Shown piece after piece: positions 12,001 through 23,281 of a DNA stretch of 64,000 nt (the stretch's first letter is position 1; every line of letters begins with the position of its first letter). The notes under the pieces are model-generated. The model was not told the DNA's origin. It worked only from the letters and a program-made list of their open reading frames with translations, and ran no database searches. Source of the stretch: Hyperoodon ampullatus (lineage: Eukaryota; Chordata; Mammalia; Artiodactyla; Ziphiidae); NCBI GenBank assembly GCA_949752795.1, contig OX457062.1, forward strand, positions 91,067,777-91,131,776, in the 5' to 3' direction. A program made the position numbers and the translations under genes.

Positions 12001-12720
12001 ATTTTCCTAATTTCCCTGGGAAATTCAAAACGCCCTTACCCGAAGGACACTTGTATTTATGCTTCTCATCCCCATCCCCCCGTGCAGGTTTCTCACTCAC
12101 CCAGAAGGCAAGTGAGTTCCTATCGCTACTACTTAAAGGATGGAAAACAGAGAAAGTAGAGCCATCTTTACCACTACGGCAAGGGAGAGTGTGTTCTCAT
12201 ATCCTCGTGTTGGAGTTCAGGATGCCAATATTTGTGCCAGAGGGGAGGTTGCAGGCTAGTGATGGAGACAGACCCCAAAGAACCAGTTACAAGGTAATTT
12301 GACAGAAGCTGTGGTAGGAGTGTGTACTCTGGGAGCTGCGGGAGCCATCTCCAGCAAGGCGTGGGAGCAGGAAAGAACAAATCTGAAGGCTTTATTGAAG
12401 GATGAAGGAGGTTGGCAGCTGCTCAGCCCAGTCAGGTTTTCTCAGTGACTTTATCAATCATTCTGAAATACAAAATCCAGTGCTGTGCCTTTCCCAAACA
12501 TTAGGCATAGTCACACGTTCTTGCAAGTACTTATAGAAATGCAATAACTTTTAGAAGCTATGTTACTGTTTCATATATTCTGGATCTAGAGGCCCATCCC
12601 TTTCCTCCTTCAAGTCCTGGAGTTGGTATGTTAGGCTCTACCTGGCCATACGTGGCTGTTGGGGAAATCTGAGTCCACGGGCGTGGTGAGTGAGGAACAT
12701 CAAAGAATTGAAAACAAAAA
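12001..12720. other. intergenic, nothing recognised
   Basis: No supported feature. Confidence 0.4.
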
Positions 12721-12872
12721 ACTGATGGTTCTGCCACATACATACAAGTTGAATGGCCAAGTCATTTAACTTCTCTTGACTTTAGTTTCCTTAAAAACTG
12801 ATGGTTCTGCCACATACATACAAGTTGAACGGCCAAGTCATTTAACTTCTCTTGACTTTAGTTTCCTTAAAA
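12721..12872 (+). repeat. 76-bp exact tandem duplication in MIR-like sequence
   Basis: Copy 1 is 12721-12796 and copy 2 is 12797-12872. They differ at one base (gaatggcc versus gaacggcc). The unit contains 'aagtcatttaacttctcttg' then 'actttagtttcctt', which resembles the MIR SINE core. The near identity shows the duplication is much younger than the MIR. Confidence 0.95.
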
Positions 12873-12894
12873 GAAGAAGATAGTAATAGTGTCT

Positions 12895-13140
12895 AGTCTT
12901 TATTTATGATGAAGGGAGAAGAAAATAATATCTATTAAGTTTATGCTAAGAGCCAGGTGATTTGTATGATAATTCATTTAATTGCCATAAATAGCTATGG
13001 GTAGGTAGCATTATTATTCTCATTTTATGGCTGGAGAAACTAAGACTCAGAGGAATTAAGTAACTGCCCAAGGTTACAGAGGCAACAAGAAGAGTATCCA
13101 GGATAAACCTGTCTGATACCAAAGATATCCTTCTCTTCCA
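12895..13140 (+). mobile_element. MIR SINE fragment
   Basis: 'cattttatggctggagaaac' followed by 'taagactcagaggaattaag' and 'taactgcccaaggttacaga' is the typical MIR 3' half in sense orientation. Old and diverged. Confidence 0.7.
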
Positions 13141-15080
13141 TTACTCCATTTAGCCACAAATCATGACCTTACTTGAAAATGGCAGGGTCATTTGGTGAAA
13201 AGTGCCCCAAATTAAGAACCAGCAGACTGCCACCCGCATCTACAAGGTAAGCCTTTCAGAACACCCATCAACTCCCATTCTATCATTCCTTTTCTTTGGG
13301 AAAGTCTACTCATCTACTCAAATATTACCACTTTCAAAACTTTCCCAGCTGTCCCCCTGCTCCCCACCTCCAGAGCATAATCTGTGACTCCATCCTCCAG
13401 GGCCATGGACATAATAACCCTTAGCCCACAATTTCACTTATTGTTGTAAAGCCAGAGATTAATCCAATACCTGGCATAGAATAAGTGTCCAGTAGAAGTT
13501 TTCTGAATGAATGAATGAACGAATGATGCGTAACAGTACACAAATCATTTAATCTCTCTAAATATTAATTTTTGCCATCTCTAAAAGAGATGACTAGTCT
13601 CTCATACCTCACAGGTATATCATGGGAATTCAATGAAATATGTTGTGCTCTTAAAAATAAAACTGTTAGATGAGGCCAAGAGGTTATTCCTTTTACACAA
13701 AACAGAAGACAGAAAAACAAAACAATGAGGAGGTTTTTACTCATGTTGATCCACATGAGCTCTCTAAATGGTGAGTGATTATAAGCTACCCCCGCCCCAA
13801 AAAAAAGAAAGAAAAAAAGAAAGAAAGAACACAAAATATATTGGATTTTCTCATGTTTATTTACTTAGAGTCCATAGTTTTTCATCATACTAGAAGTTTT
13901 GTGAGTAAAGGGATTATACCTACTTTTCTCACATATAAATACACATATCTACACAACACTTACCTAGGAACTTTCCATTGCACGGCGAGTCATTACCTTT
14001 CTGACTGATTTGCACATAGACATGTCTTTTGATGGTGTCATAGGAAGAAATTAAGTCCTTAAAGCTTTGGAGACAAAGAGCCTTAGGTCTGAGTCGTAGT
14101 TCTGCCATGTACAGTTAGTTGAGTGAGCAAGTCAACTCCTCTTGCATTTATTTCCAGAAAAAAAAAGAAAGAAAGAGAGAGAGAGAAATTATAACAGTAC
14201 CTACTTCTTAACATTGTTGTGCAGAGTAAATGAATTAATCCTTATGAAGTACATAACATGGTTCTGGGCCAAAGCATGCCTTCAAATACCGTGATGATGA
14301 GATAATAATGCTGCTGATGATAATGATAACAGAAGTGATGATAACCATGAAAAGCTGATTATTTCTCATCCTGCTGAAGTTAACAGCTGAGCGCATCTCT
14401 GTAAGGATTAAAGGAATCATCTGAAAGGGAGCCTAACACCTCTTGGTTTTATAGGATTTTACAAAATCCAAAACACATCCACACACACAATTTCATCTGT
14501 GCTCCCAGTAATTCTGGGAGGCAGATAATTAGAGAGAATTGGTTCAGAGAGGTGAAGTGAAAATGTCAGTACTATTCAGAGTACAATGAGGCATGGGACA
14601 CAGGCCTATGTCGCAGACCTGGGCCTCATGTTGTGGTTTCTTTCTCTTCTTTTTCAACAGTGTTTCTGATGAGCATTGAGTCCTGTCCCAAATGTCAGAA
14701 CAACAGTAGTATTCAGATAAGCAGCAAAGGTAATAATGATATTTATTTCTCCAAAAGACTTTTCCTTTCTACCTACCTGAGAGCTCCAGCCACATGCATG
14801 CTAGAAATGCATAAACAATTATGCCAGGCTAACAGCAATAACTGAAAATATATTATAACTTTTCTTGGGAGGTGAAGTACATTATCACCAATTATGTTTT
14901 CTTTTTCCCCACTCAAATGTTTGGATTATCATACCTACCTATTGACAGCTCTCTCACTGCCGTATAACCACGGGTTTCCTGGAGATTGGCTAAAAGCACT
15001 GTGACACTGGCTTTTTTGTACACAGGGTGTGTTCTGAGTGGTGGGGTTCCTCCTGGGTATCAGGAAAGTTCTGGCTTCCC
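13141..15080. other. intergenic with old MIR fragments and A/G-rich runs
   Basis: No gene seen. Weak MIR-like segments lie at about 14080-14240 and 14450-14560. Short A/G-rich simple runs lie at 13797-13828 and 14156-14187. Confidence 0.4.
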
Positions 15081-15094
15081 TAATCATTCAGATG

Positions 15095-15215
15095 GGATTC
15101 AGTTGGGAACAGATGTGTATGTATAACTGATTCACTTTGTTATAAAGCAGAAACTAATACACCATTGTGAAGCAATTATACTCCAATAAAGACGTTTAAA
15201 AAAAAAGAAAGAAAT
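15095..15215 (+). mobile_element. L1 3'-end fragment, cetartiodactyl type
   Basis: It contains 'aactgattcactttgttata' then 'aagcagaaactaatacacca', 'agcaattatactccaataaa' and an A-rich tail. Only the last roughly 120 bases of an L1 are present. Confidence 0.8.
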
Positions 15216-15698
15216 ATATAAAAAAACTTGTTTGGCCGCATCTTACCTGCCAGGTTCTCTGCCATGTGCAGTTCCAGAAAGAGATTAAATAGTCTGGTCA
15301 CTGTTTCCTGTTCTAATTCCAAACATCCCTTGGCTGGTGACAGTAACCACACAGCTGGCAGGCAGGATAAGGGAAAGAGCTGGGGGAGCCCAATATCTCT
15401 CAGTCCCATATGTGCTCTTTGGCCACAGTTTAAAATAAAGAGGTTTCCTCCCTCTCATCCCATGGGGTGTGCACTATTTTTTCAAAATTCACTTACAATA
15501 GCAGAAGCAGGTCATTTATTTGACTTGCCTACACTGGGCTGTGATTTCTGCATCTTGACTCTAAGTTCAGGTATGTGTTGATCTGGAAATGCTTCTCTTG
15601 GCATCTCTGTGTCAAGAAGGACCCCACGGTGATTCCAGACTGGTTTTCTTGTCCCCAGCTCCCTTGTCCCTACTCTCGGTGGACAATTTTGTGTGTGA

Positions 15699-15700
<2 letters not shown>

Positions 15701-15760
<60 letters not shown>
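15701..15760. repeat. (AT)30 microsatellite
   Basis: Thirty uninterrupted AT dinucleotides. It is self-complementary and likely length-polymorphic. Tyrosine/isoleucine reading frames across it are artefacts. Confidence 0.98.
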
Positions 15761-15764
<4 letters not shown>

Positions 15765-16186
15765 ATCTCATGCTTTATCTTTACTCGCAGCGTCACTGCC
15801 ACTACTGTTACTAATTTCCCCCCCAATAATCTTAGTGAAACGGGTTTCTTGCCTCAGGAAAACTAACTTCTCCATGCATATCTCAGATGTCATTCTTTTT
15901 TTTTTCTCTCAGAGTCATTCCTTCCCTCCACCTCAAAATCTCTGAAAATCTCAGGCCCCATACCCTCCCCTCCTCTTCCCCAATCTCTGAGCGCAATTAG
16001 CTGAAGTCCCCTCTGAGGAGGAGTGTCCCCAAAGTCTAGATATTTTCTCTTCCCTTGTCTAGTGTGGCACTGCGTCTTTCTGGACCGTCTCCCGTTCCTT
16101 TGCCTATTTTTTTCTGTTCCCTCTATTGATTATGGCCTCAGCTCTTCACTCTTTCTGCACTATCCTCACTCCTTCCTCCATCCATT

Positions 16187-16830
16187 TATTCATTCATTCA
16201 GGATTCACAAAGGATGGAATATCTGCCTGGGACCAATCCAGGCATAGGGATACCGCAGCGAAAAGAACAAACAAGGCTGCTTTCACGGAGCTTACACCCT
16301 GAGAGGTGGAAACAGAACATAAGTATGTACATAAATTTAAAATAAGATAATTTTGGATAGTGAGAGAAGGTGGGAAGAACAAGAAAAAGGGTAATGAGAT
16401 AGAGAGTAGCTTCAGATGGGGGAAATAGGTAGGAAACCAGTTTAGAGAGTGTGTCCAAGAAGTGCTACTCTAAGAAGAAGTCATTTAAGGCGAGAGCAGA
16501 ATGATAAGAAACCATCCACAGGATGAAGAGCAGCCTGGGCAGAGGGGACAGCTCGTGCAAAGGCTCTATTACGGGAAAGAGCTTGTTAAGTTTGAGCACA
16601 TATTTAAAAAGTCAGGAGTAACTGGAACACTGTGGACAAGACAGGGAATGGCAGACGTGAGTGTGAAGAGATAGGCAGGGCTCAGGGCAGGCCTTGCTAG
16701 ACCATGGTGAGGCGTCTAGATTTTATTTATTATTTTATTATTCAGTGAGATGCTATTGAAGGGCTTCAAGCAAGAAAGGTACACGGCCTCACAGAATACA
16801 AAGAGTGCTCTGGCTACTGTTGGTAGACTA
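16187..16830 (-). mobile_element. L2 LINE fragment, antisense
   Basis: It begins with 'tattcattcattca', then 'cacggagcttacaccctgag', 'cagctcgtgcaaaggctcta' and 'tgctagaccatggtgaggcg'. These match the reverse complement of the L2 3' region as I remember it. Confidence 0.6.
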
Positions 16831-17177
16831 GAAACTACAGTTTCACCCTCAACTGTAAGGGGAAGATAATCATCAAATTGGGAAAGGTAGAAAAATAAAA
16901 ATAAACAAACAACAACAACAAAATCCCAGCAGAAAAGGATTGAAGCTAAAATGGCAGAAAGGAGGAAGGGATAACTTAATTTAAATGAGTTAAGAGCTCT
17001 CAGAACAAGGCCAGAGGTACTTTAAGGGATTTAAGGTACTTGGGAAAGTGACTGAGAGCTACTGCCAAATATCACAGGAAACGTCAGATGACTGAAGAAA
17101 CCAAATGCTCCTGTTTTCAATAGAGGAGAGACAGGGGAGTAAAATCCTCAAAGTGACTATTTAAAATGGGATGGGTA

Positions 17178-17387
17178 GGGCTTCCCTGGTGGCACAGTGG
17201 TTGAGAGTCCGCCTGCCGACGCAGGGGACACGGGTTCGTACCCCAGTCTGGGAGGATCCCACATGCCGCAGAGCGGCTGGGCCTGTGAGCCATGGCCGCT
17301 GAGCCTGCGCATCCAGAGCCTGTGCTCCGCAACGGGAGAGGCCACAACAGTGAGAGGCCCGTGTACCGCAAAAAAAAATAATAATAA

Positions 17388-17420
<33 letters not shown>
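17178..17420 (+). mobile_element. CHR-type SINE, long form, with (TA)n tail
   Basis: It starts 'gggcttccctggtggcacag', has 'gggttcgtaccccagtctgg', the GC-rich body and 'gtgagaggcccgtgtaccgc'. The A-rich tail runs into AAT and TA repeats up to 17420. No clean target-site duplication was found. Confidence 0.9.
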
Positions 17421-17422
<2 letters not shown>

Positions 17423-18015
17423 AAAAAGAACATTGTGATTATTAGGAATCAGCACAAATAGATGTAAGAAAAAATTATGTAAAATTAAGCCAGTTCCTGC
17501 TGCCATAGTGGTGATGGCTGTAGTGTAATGGTTGATGGAATTATCAGACTGAAAATATTTCAGCCACTCTGTGTATTTGGGTGAGACTTTCAATAAAATC
17601 ATAGAATCTCAAAGATGACTGGAACTTTATCAACAATCCGTCCCAAATTTCTAACCGATAGAAGATTTTTTTTTTCTACAACATCCCAGTAATTCTTTGG
17701 ATAACAACTGCTTGAACATAACAAAAGGTAATTCATTCCACTTTGGAATGGTTTGAAATGTATTGCTGAAAATCTGTTTCTATGTACATGTAAACCTCTC
17801 TTATCTGGATCATTATAAGTCTAATTCCTCTCACATATACCCTTCGTTTTAAATTTTCAGAATGTGTTATGTTACAAATATGGAAAATAGGGAGATATGT
17901 TTGGGTATTTATTTGTGATTGAGCAATAATACCAAAGAAGTCTAATTAGTCAAACTAGAATAAGGTCTCTAAACTCGTGCCAAAGAACTCTTTTTTTTTT
18001 TTCTATCCATTTAAA

Positions 18016-18060
18016 AAAATCTATATTTGAAAAAAAAATCTATATTTGAAAAAAAGAATT
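18016..18060. repeat. 19-bp tandem repeat, about two copies
   Basis: atctatatttg separated by A-runs occurs twice (18019 and 18038) with a third decayed relative. Slippage of an A-rich unit is the simplest explanation. Confidence 0.7.
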
Positions 18061-18190
18061 TATGTTTGGATCAAGTGATTATCAAGCCTAAAGATGAAAC
18101 AAAGCTAAAGAAGAGAGATGTCAGATGATTAAATCTGGATTCAATACAATTATTAATAGCATGGGATAATTGGTTGAAACTAATACATTT

Positions 18191-18492
18191 TTAAAAATTA
18201 ATTAATTAATTAACTTATTTATTTATTTTTGACTGTGTTGGGTCTTCATTGCCGTGCACAGGCTTCCTCTAGCTGCGGCGAGCGGGGGTTACTCTTCGTT
18301 GCGGTGCGTAGGCTTCTCATTGCGGTGGCTTCTCTTGTTGCGGAGCACGGGCTCTAGGCACTCAGGCTCAGTAGTTGTGGCGCACGGGCTTAGTTGCTCC
18401 ACAGCATGTGGAATCTTCCCGGACCAGGGCTAGAACCCGTGTCTCCTGCATTGGCAGATGGATTCTTAACCACTGCACCACCTGGGAAGCCC
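18191..18492 (-). mobile_element. CHR-type SINE, long form, antisense
   Basis: A/T-rich tail first, then 'gactgtgttgggtcttcatt', ending 'ccacctgggaagccc'. The target-site duplication gaaactaata(c/a)att sits at 18176-18190 and from 18493. Confidence 0.92.
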
Positions 18493-18508
18493 GAAACTAA
18501 TAAATTTT

Positions 18509-19859
18509 AACAGCAATAAGCACAGAGGTGGTTTTTCCCCCCCAAGATTCCCTGTATAAGTACAAGATAACTCTGCAACAAGTTGAGTGAAAAATACTTA
18601 GGGATTTTAACTGACCATAGCTCATTATGAGTGAGATATGGCTGTAAATGTAACTGAACAGACGTACCCTCTAAAGCACCTGTGGCCATAATTCTCCTGG
18701 ATCTACGGTGGCAGACCCCACAGAAAACATCAGTTCCTCTTCTGGATGTATCATGCCAACACACTAAAAATTCTCCTGAGACAGTGACCAGGGTAGTTAA
18801 GGGTTGGAAACTACCAGAAAATACATTGGAAGAAACTTATGAAGCTTAGCCCCAAACAAAAAAGTCTGGGGTGGGATGTGGGGAAGCATAGCTCTCTCTT
18901 AAGGAAAACATTTTGCCGACCACTTAATGGAGTTCGGGGCGGAAGGAAGCGTGTACAGAATTCAACTGAATATAAAGAAGAACTTCCTTAAACGTTAGAA
19001 GGGACTGACTTTGTGAAGTAGTGAGCTCTCATTCCTGACAAAGGCCAAGCCTGTTCAACAGGAATGACCTTGGGGGATTCAAGAATTGGAAAGGAAGTTG
19101 AATTAAGTCGACTTTAACTTCTCATCCAGGTCTAACACACTGTGATTCAAGGGCTGGTTTTCAAAGCAACACAGAGTATGGCCTGGTGGCTCCCTGCCCA
19201 GGAAGAAGGACATTCTGTTGCACTGTGATATGTTAGGAGGGAGAATTTCCTGCATGTGGTTCACTTACAGTCAGCTGTTACTCTGCCGTTCTGTTTTGGA
19301 ATATCAGTGTCAAGCTTCCCGTTTTGGAAATGGAGCAGTAGGGAATGAGAAGGGGGGAGAGGTTCTTGTATTCAGCTTTCACTCGATTCCAGGCATTCCT
19401 AATCTATTATGTCAATTGAGTTTATAACTAAATTTAAACGTTCCGGTTTCCCTTCCAGGGATGGGGAGGGGCAGTGAAACAGCTGCTAGGATTAGGGTGA
19501 GGCTAATAGTTGGAAGAAGCCAAACCACAGTCTATCTGCTTTTAAACTTAACAACAAACAAACAAAAAAAAAAGTGAGCAGAGCGAGAGGGAGTTGCTCC
19601 ACCCCCAACACCATCGTTGCACAGACGTTTGGATCACTTCCTCAGCCGGTGAGGAGGTGAACACGGGAACAGGTGCGCCTCCCTTTTACCCCACTTCTAA
19701 GCAGGGATTATTTTGCTGCGTTCAGGGTGTCCGGTACCAATTAATCAAGGCTAGACAAAGGATATACTAGGAGGGGATGGGGTCGGGGGAGAGAAGCCAG
19801 GAGTCATGTAGCATGTACATTAAAGATGACATCATTGAAAGAGATTTGGCCCTCCTCTT
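18509..19859. other. upstream flank of SCN3B, nothing recognised
   Basis: No repeat family or exon seen. GC content rises toward the CpG island. No obvious TATA-type promoter was identified. Confidence 0.4.
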
Positions 19860-20960
19860 CCCGGAGCTGGAAGCTCGCATGTCTGTGCAGGAGCCAGAGT
19901 GGGGTTGCTTGGGCGGCGGGGGGGCGGTGAATTGGTGAGAGAAGGCGTGCCGGTGCTGGGGAGAGGTGTGGAGATGCGAAAGGCTGACCTGGAGTCAGCC
20001 GGCGAGCAGAGAAATCGCTGGGGCTGAGGTCTTTGCGCCGCTCCGAGCTCCGCCCCTGCGCTCCGCAGCCGCGCTCGGCCCTGAGAGGGGCACGCCTGTT
20101 TGGGGGTGGGGAGTATTGCTCCGGCGTGGGGGTGGGTAAGTGGTGGCGGTGGCGGTGGAGAGCCGCCTGCGCATGTCAAGGCTGACGGAGCACACACGGT
20201 CGGGGCGCCTGGAGAAGGGCGGCTGGTCACGCGCCACCCAGGGTCCGGGCCCCTGCACGATCTGCAGGCGAGCTCGGGGACGGGGCCCACCCACCCCACC
20301 TCTCGATCGCAGGCCACACAGAAGCTTCCGCCTCCTTCCCGGCCCCCCTCCGGCCTTCCCCGGGGAGGCTTGGCGGGTGTGGACTGGACTGAGGTGGAAC
20401 GAGTTCTGTAGCTCAGACGGCAGCCCCGGTGGTTTCGGGTGTGAGGGCAGGCCCAGCTGGAGAAGGCGATCAGGGCGGACGAAGCCGGCGCTCCCGGGTC
20501 TGGGTGGATCCCGGTCGGAGCGTAACTCTTGGTAGGGAGGTGAGAGGTGGATCAACAGGGACCCCCTCCGGCAGCGCAGCCGCCTACAGCCTGCCTGCCC
20601 CTCACTTCGGAGCTGAGCTTTCCCCGAGGCGCAAACAGGGGAAGCAGCTGAGCGACTGGAAGTTCCGGGTGGGCGGGGAAGGCTCTGTCCGTGGTGCTGA
20701 TCCGGATCCCAGCAACGGGCTCCGGGGAGGGCGCGCCAAGCTGCCGATCCACTCCCTCGAATTGGGGCAGTCCGCCAGGTTGGCTTGGAGCTGAAACCCC
20801 CGCCCGGCTCCAGAAGCCTGCAGAGCCTCCCCAGTCAACGGCACTTGGCCCTTATTTCAGTCAGAAAGTCTCCTTGGAGCAGTTCGTCCCAGAAGGTTTC
20901 CTCGAAAGTCCTGAGAGGGAGCAGTTGTTGACCCAGGGAATCTCTCTGTTTAGCCCGGAA
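19860..20960 (+). promoter_or_regulatory. SCN3B: CpG island, probable SCN3B promoter and 5' UTR
   Basis: CpG dinucleotides and GC content are far denser here than in the flanks. GC boxes (gggcgg) occur near 19911 and 20671. The island ends just before the SCN3B start codon, the position expected of a TATA-less promoter. The transcription start cannot be placed by eye. A good splice acceptor ('cttggcccttatttcag') ends at 20860, so the coding exon may begin at 20861 with an untranslated first exon upstream in the island. Open reading frames of up to 186 codons here come from stop-poor GC-rich sequence. Confidence 0.8.
20681..20701 (-). promoter_or_regulatory. RE1/NRSE element (REST binding site)
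   Basis: The minus strand contains 'tcagcaccacggacag' and its flanks. It agrees with the canonical 21-bp neuron-restrictive silencer element at 19 of 21 positions, with both half-sites intact and at the standard spacing. It lies about 280 bp upstream of the SCN3B start codon, inside the CpG island. REST silences neuronal genes, including sodium-channel genes, in non-neural cells. Binding here is inferred from the motif. Confidence 0.85.
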
Positions 20961-20977
20961 GCCACCCGCTGAAAAAG

Positions 20978-21032
20978 ATGCCTGGCTTCAACAGATTGTT
21001 TCCCCTGGCTTCCCTCCTGCTCATTTTGTGGG
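20978..21032 (+). CDS. SCN3B: SCN3B coding exon 1 (residues 1-18)
   Basis: It encodes MPGFNRLFPLASLLLILW plus the first base of codon 19, then donor GTAAGT at 21033. This is most of the signal peptide, a hydrophobic run after a short basic N-terminus. The first ATG in frame is used; it matches the start I recall for human SCN3B. The exon probably includes 5' UTR back to about 20861. Confidence 0.93.
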
Positions 21033-21938
21033 GTAAGTACCAGCACCCTGCCATGCGAGATGCAGATGACAGTAATAATGCTAACAGGAATAACACTTAT
21101 TGATGTCGTTGGTGAAAACGAGGAGCCCTGGTTGACTTCCCCCTGTGCATGTCCGCCAGACACGGGATCCAGAGGGGTTCCACGAGAGCTGGGGTTTTGA
21201 GATTGGAAAAAGGCCTCCCCACTCCCGTGCTGCTTTATTCCTGAACCTCCCTTGGTGGTTTTTCCACCCTTCCTCCCGTTTCCTGTTAATTCCAAAGTAT
21301 TTTTTTCCCTTTTCCGTAGCTGAAAGAGCATGCATTTTTATTAAATGCATTCATTATTCATTATATCACATTCATTATTAAAAAATCTCAGTTACAGTTA
21401 CATTTCATTTCTCAATGAGGTCTTTGAATTAATTTTTATATATTAAAAAAATCTGGATGCGTGCATTTTGAGAATGAAACTAGTTGTTGATCCATCTGTT
21501 AAATTTCAATAAGTAAAACAGGCTTCAGCCATTTGCAGCGATATATTAGATAAATAGGCACCTGGGAATTGCATCTTTCTTCTTTTTCATGAACATGTGG
21601 AATCAAGGTGCTTTGGTGTTTGGGGGGCTGAGTTTTTTTGCCTTTAAAGATAAATAGGTTCTTGTTTGTCTGCTGTGAAGGAGTGAGGTGACCTTCTCCT
21701 TCCAAATAAGGGAGCCCTATACTTGCAACAGTAAGGCTGAGCAGAGTGGTGTTAGAGGTGGGCTTGGAGTGGGGTGTCTGCATGTGTGTAGTGGGAGTTA
21801 ATGAGTCTACATGATAATGTCTGAATGTGTGATTGAGAGAATGCTTTAGTGTGTTGATATATGCCTCAGGGTCCGAATGTGTATACTAGTGTATGTCAGA
21901 GCATGTTAGTATGGGCATCTGCATGGATTGATGAGGAT

Positions 21939-21943
<5 letters not shown>

Positions 21944-21971
<28 letters not shown>

Positions 21972-21972
21972 C
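21944..21972. repeat. (TG)n microsatellite
   Basis: About fourteen TG units in SCN3B intron 1. Confidence 0.95.
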
Positions 21973-23257
21973 TGGTTGTTGTGTAGTTATGGGCATTTCA
22001 GTCTTGGCAACTTAGATCCTCAGGTCAAATATAGGTGCTCTCCAGTTGATAATTGCTTTACATGATCTTAGCTACATTCCTCCATGTTAAAAATCAATAA
22101 CCAGTATAATTAGATGTGAGCATGCCCACCTGCCTTACTGAAACTAGGTACAGGATTATGCTCTGTGGTTGGCATGGAACTCATTCTGCTGGTGCAGTGG
22201 CAGATATGCTGATGGGAACAGCCTCTTTACCTTAGTATCACTTTATTAAGCCTCCAGGACTAACACTGGCTGCCAGCATTATCTGGATTTTGCATGTGAC
22301 CAGAAGCAGAGCCAAGCTTCCTGTTGAACAAAATGCCTGATGAGACAGGCTGGGAAGGACAAAGAGGGAGAATAATGCCAGTCCCAAGGGCAGATTCACT
22401 GCCACCCATCCCCAGTAGAGTAGACCAGACCTGAAGATGAAGCAGACATAATAGGTTGCCAATGATCTCACCTGCCTTGAAGACTTAAGGCTGTGATTTC
22501 CTCAGGGGGAGGCTAAGACTAGGGGGCTTAGGAGAGGTTAGTTGGGCTGTATACGAAAGAGCATGAGTAAAGCAATGAGAGATGAAGTTGTAGAGAAGGT
22601 TGGGGTGAGATTCTACAGAGCCTTTCTTCCCAAACCCTAATTTAAGTTTTTAGCATATTTGCCTGAATTCTAGTGGACGGGGAGAGCACTCTATAGGCCA
22701 AGGACCTTCTGACTGGGACTTACAAAGCCTGGATTGGAGTCTTAGCTCTGCCACTAGCTTGCTATGTAATCACCTTAGAGTATTTTGTTCCTCATATACG
22801 TATATTTGGAAATACATAAGTTTGGAAATTGGGGCAGATGAGGTCTAACGTCCCTTTTAGCTGCACAATTGAATGGTAGGGAAATATTTACAGAATATTG
22901 CTAAAATAGGCAGAGTGCCCATCCTCCTCCCCACCCCTCAATTCCCCCACAATAAACATTTGGAAGAAGTGTGCATATTACACCTATCCTTGCCCATCCT
23001 CAGCTTCTCTACGTTGGTTCACCAAATTGAGAAGCTGCAGAAGGGAAAGAGAGATAGTTCAGGAAACCTTGCCAGTGAATGTAAGAGAGACGGCCTTGCT
23101 TCACAAATGCAAAATCTTTTTATTTGCATGTAATTCCAGCATTGGAAAGCACTTAATTTAGATGTGTTCACCCTTCCCAATATGAATGGAATTTTTTCCA
23201 CTCTTTTATTTTCTGCGTGAATTGAACAAAATTCCCTTATTTCATTCAATAAAGTAT

Positions 23258-23281
23258 ATAATAATAATAATAATAATAATA
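23258..23281. repeat. (ATA)n microsatellite
   Basis: About eight trinucleotide units in SCN3B intron 1. Confidence 0.95.

Noticed and set aside
15512..15826. Tyrosine/isoleucine-repeat open frames
   Set aside because: They are translations of the (AT)30 microsatellite.
17178..17388. A tRNA gene suggested by A-box and B-box-like sequence
   Set aside because: These boxes belong to the tRNA-derived head of the CHR SINE. The same holds for every SINE listed. No complete cloverleaf is evident.
19832..20555. Frames of 161 and 186 codons antisense to SCN3B in the CpG island
   Set aside because: High GC removes stop codons. The predicted proteins are proline/arginine/serine-rich with no domain. 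An antisense promoter transcript is possible but nothing supports it.
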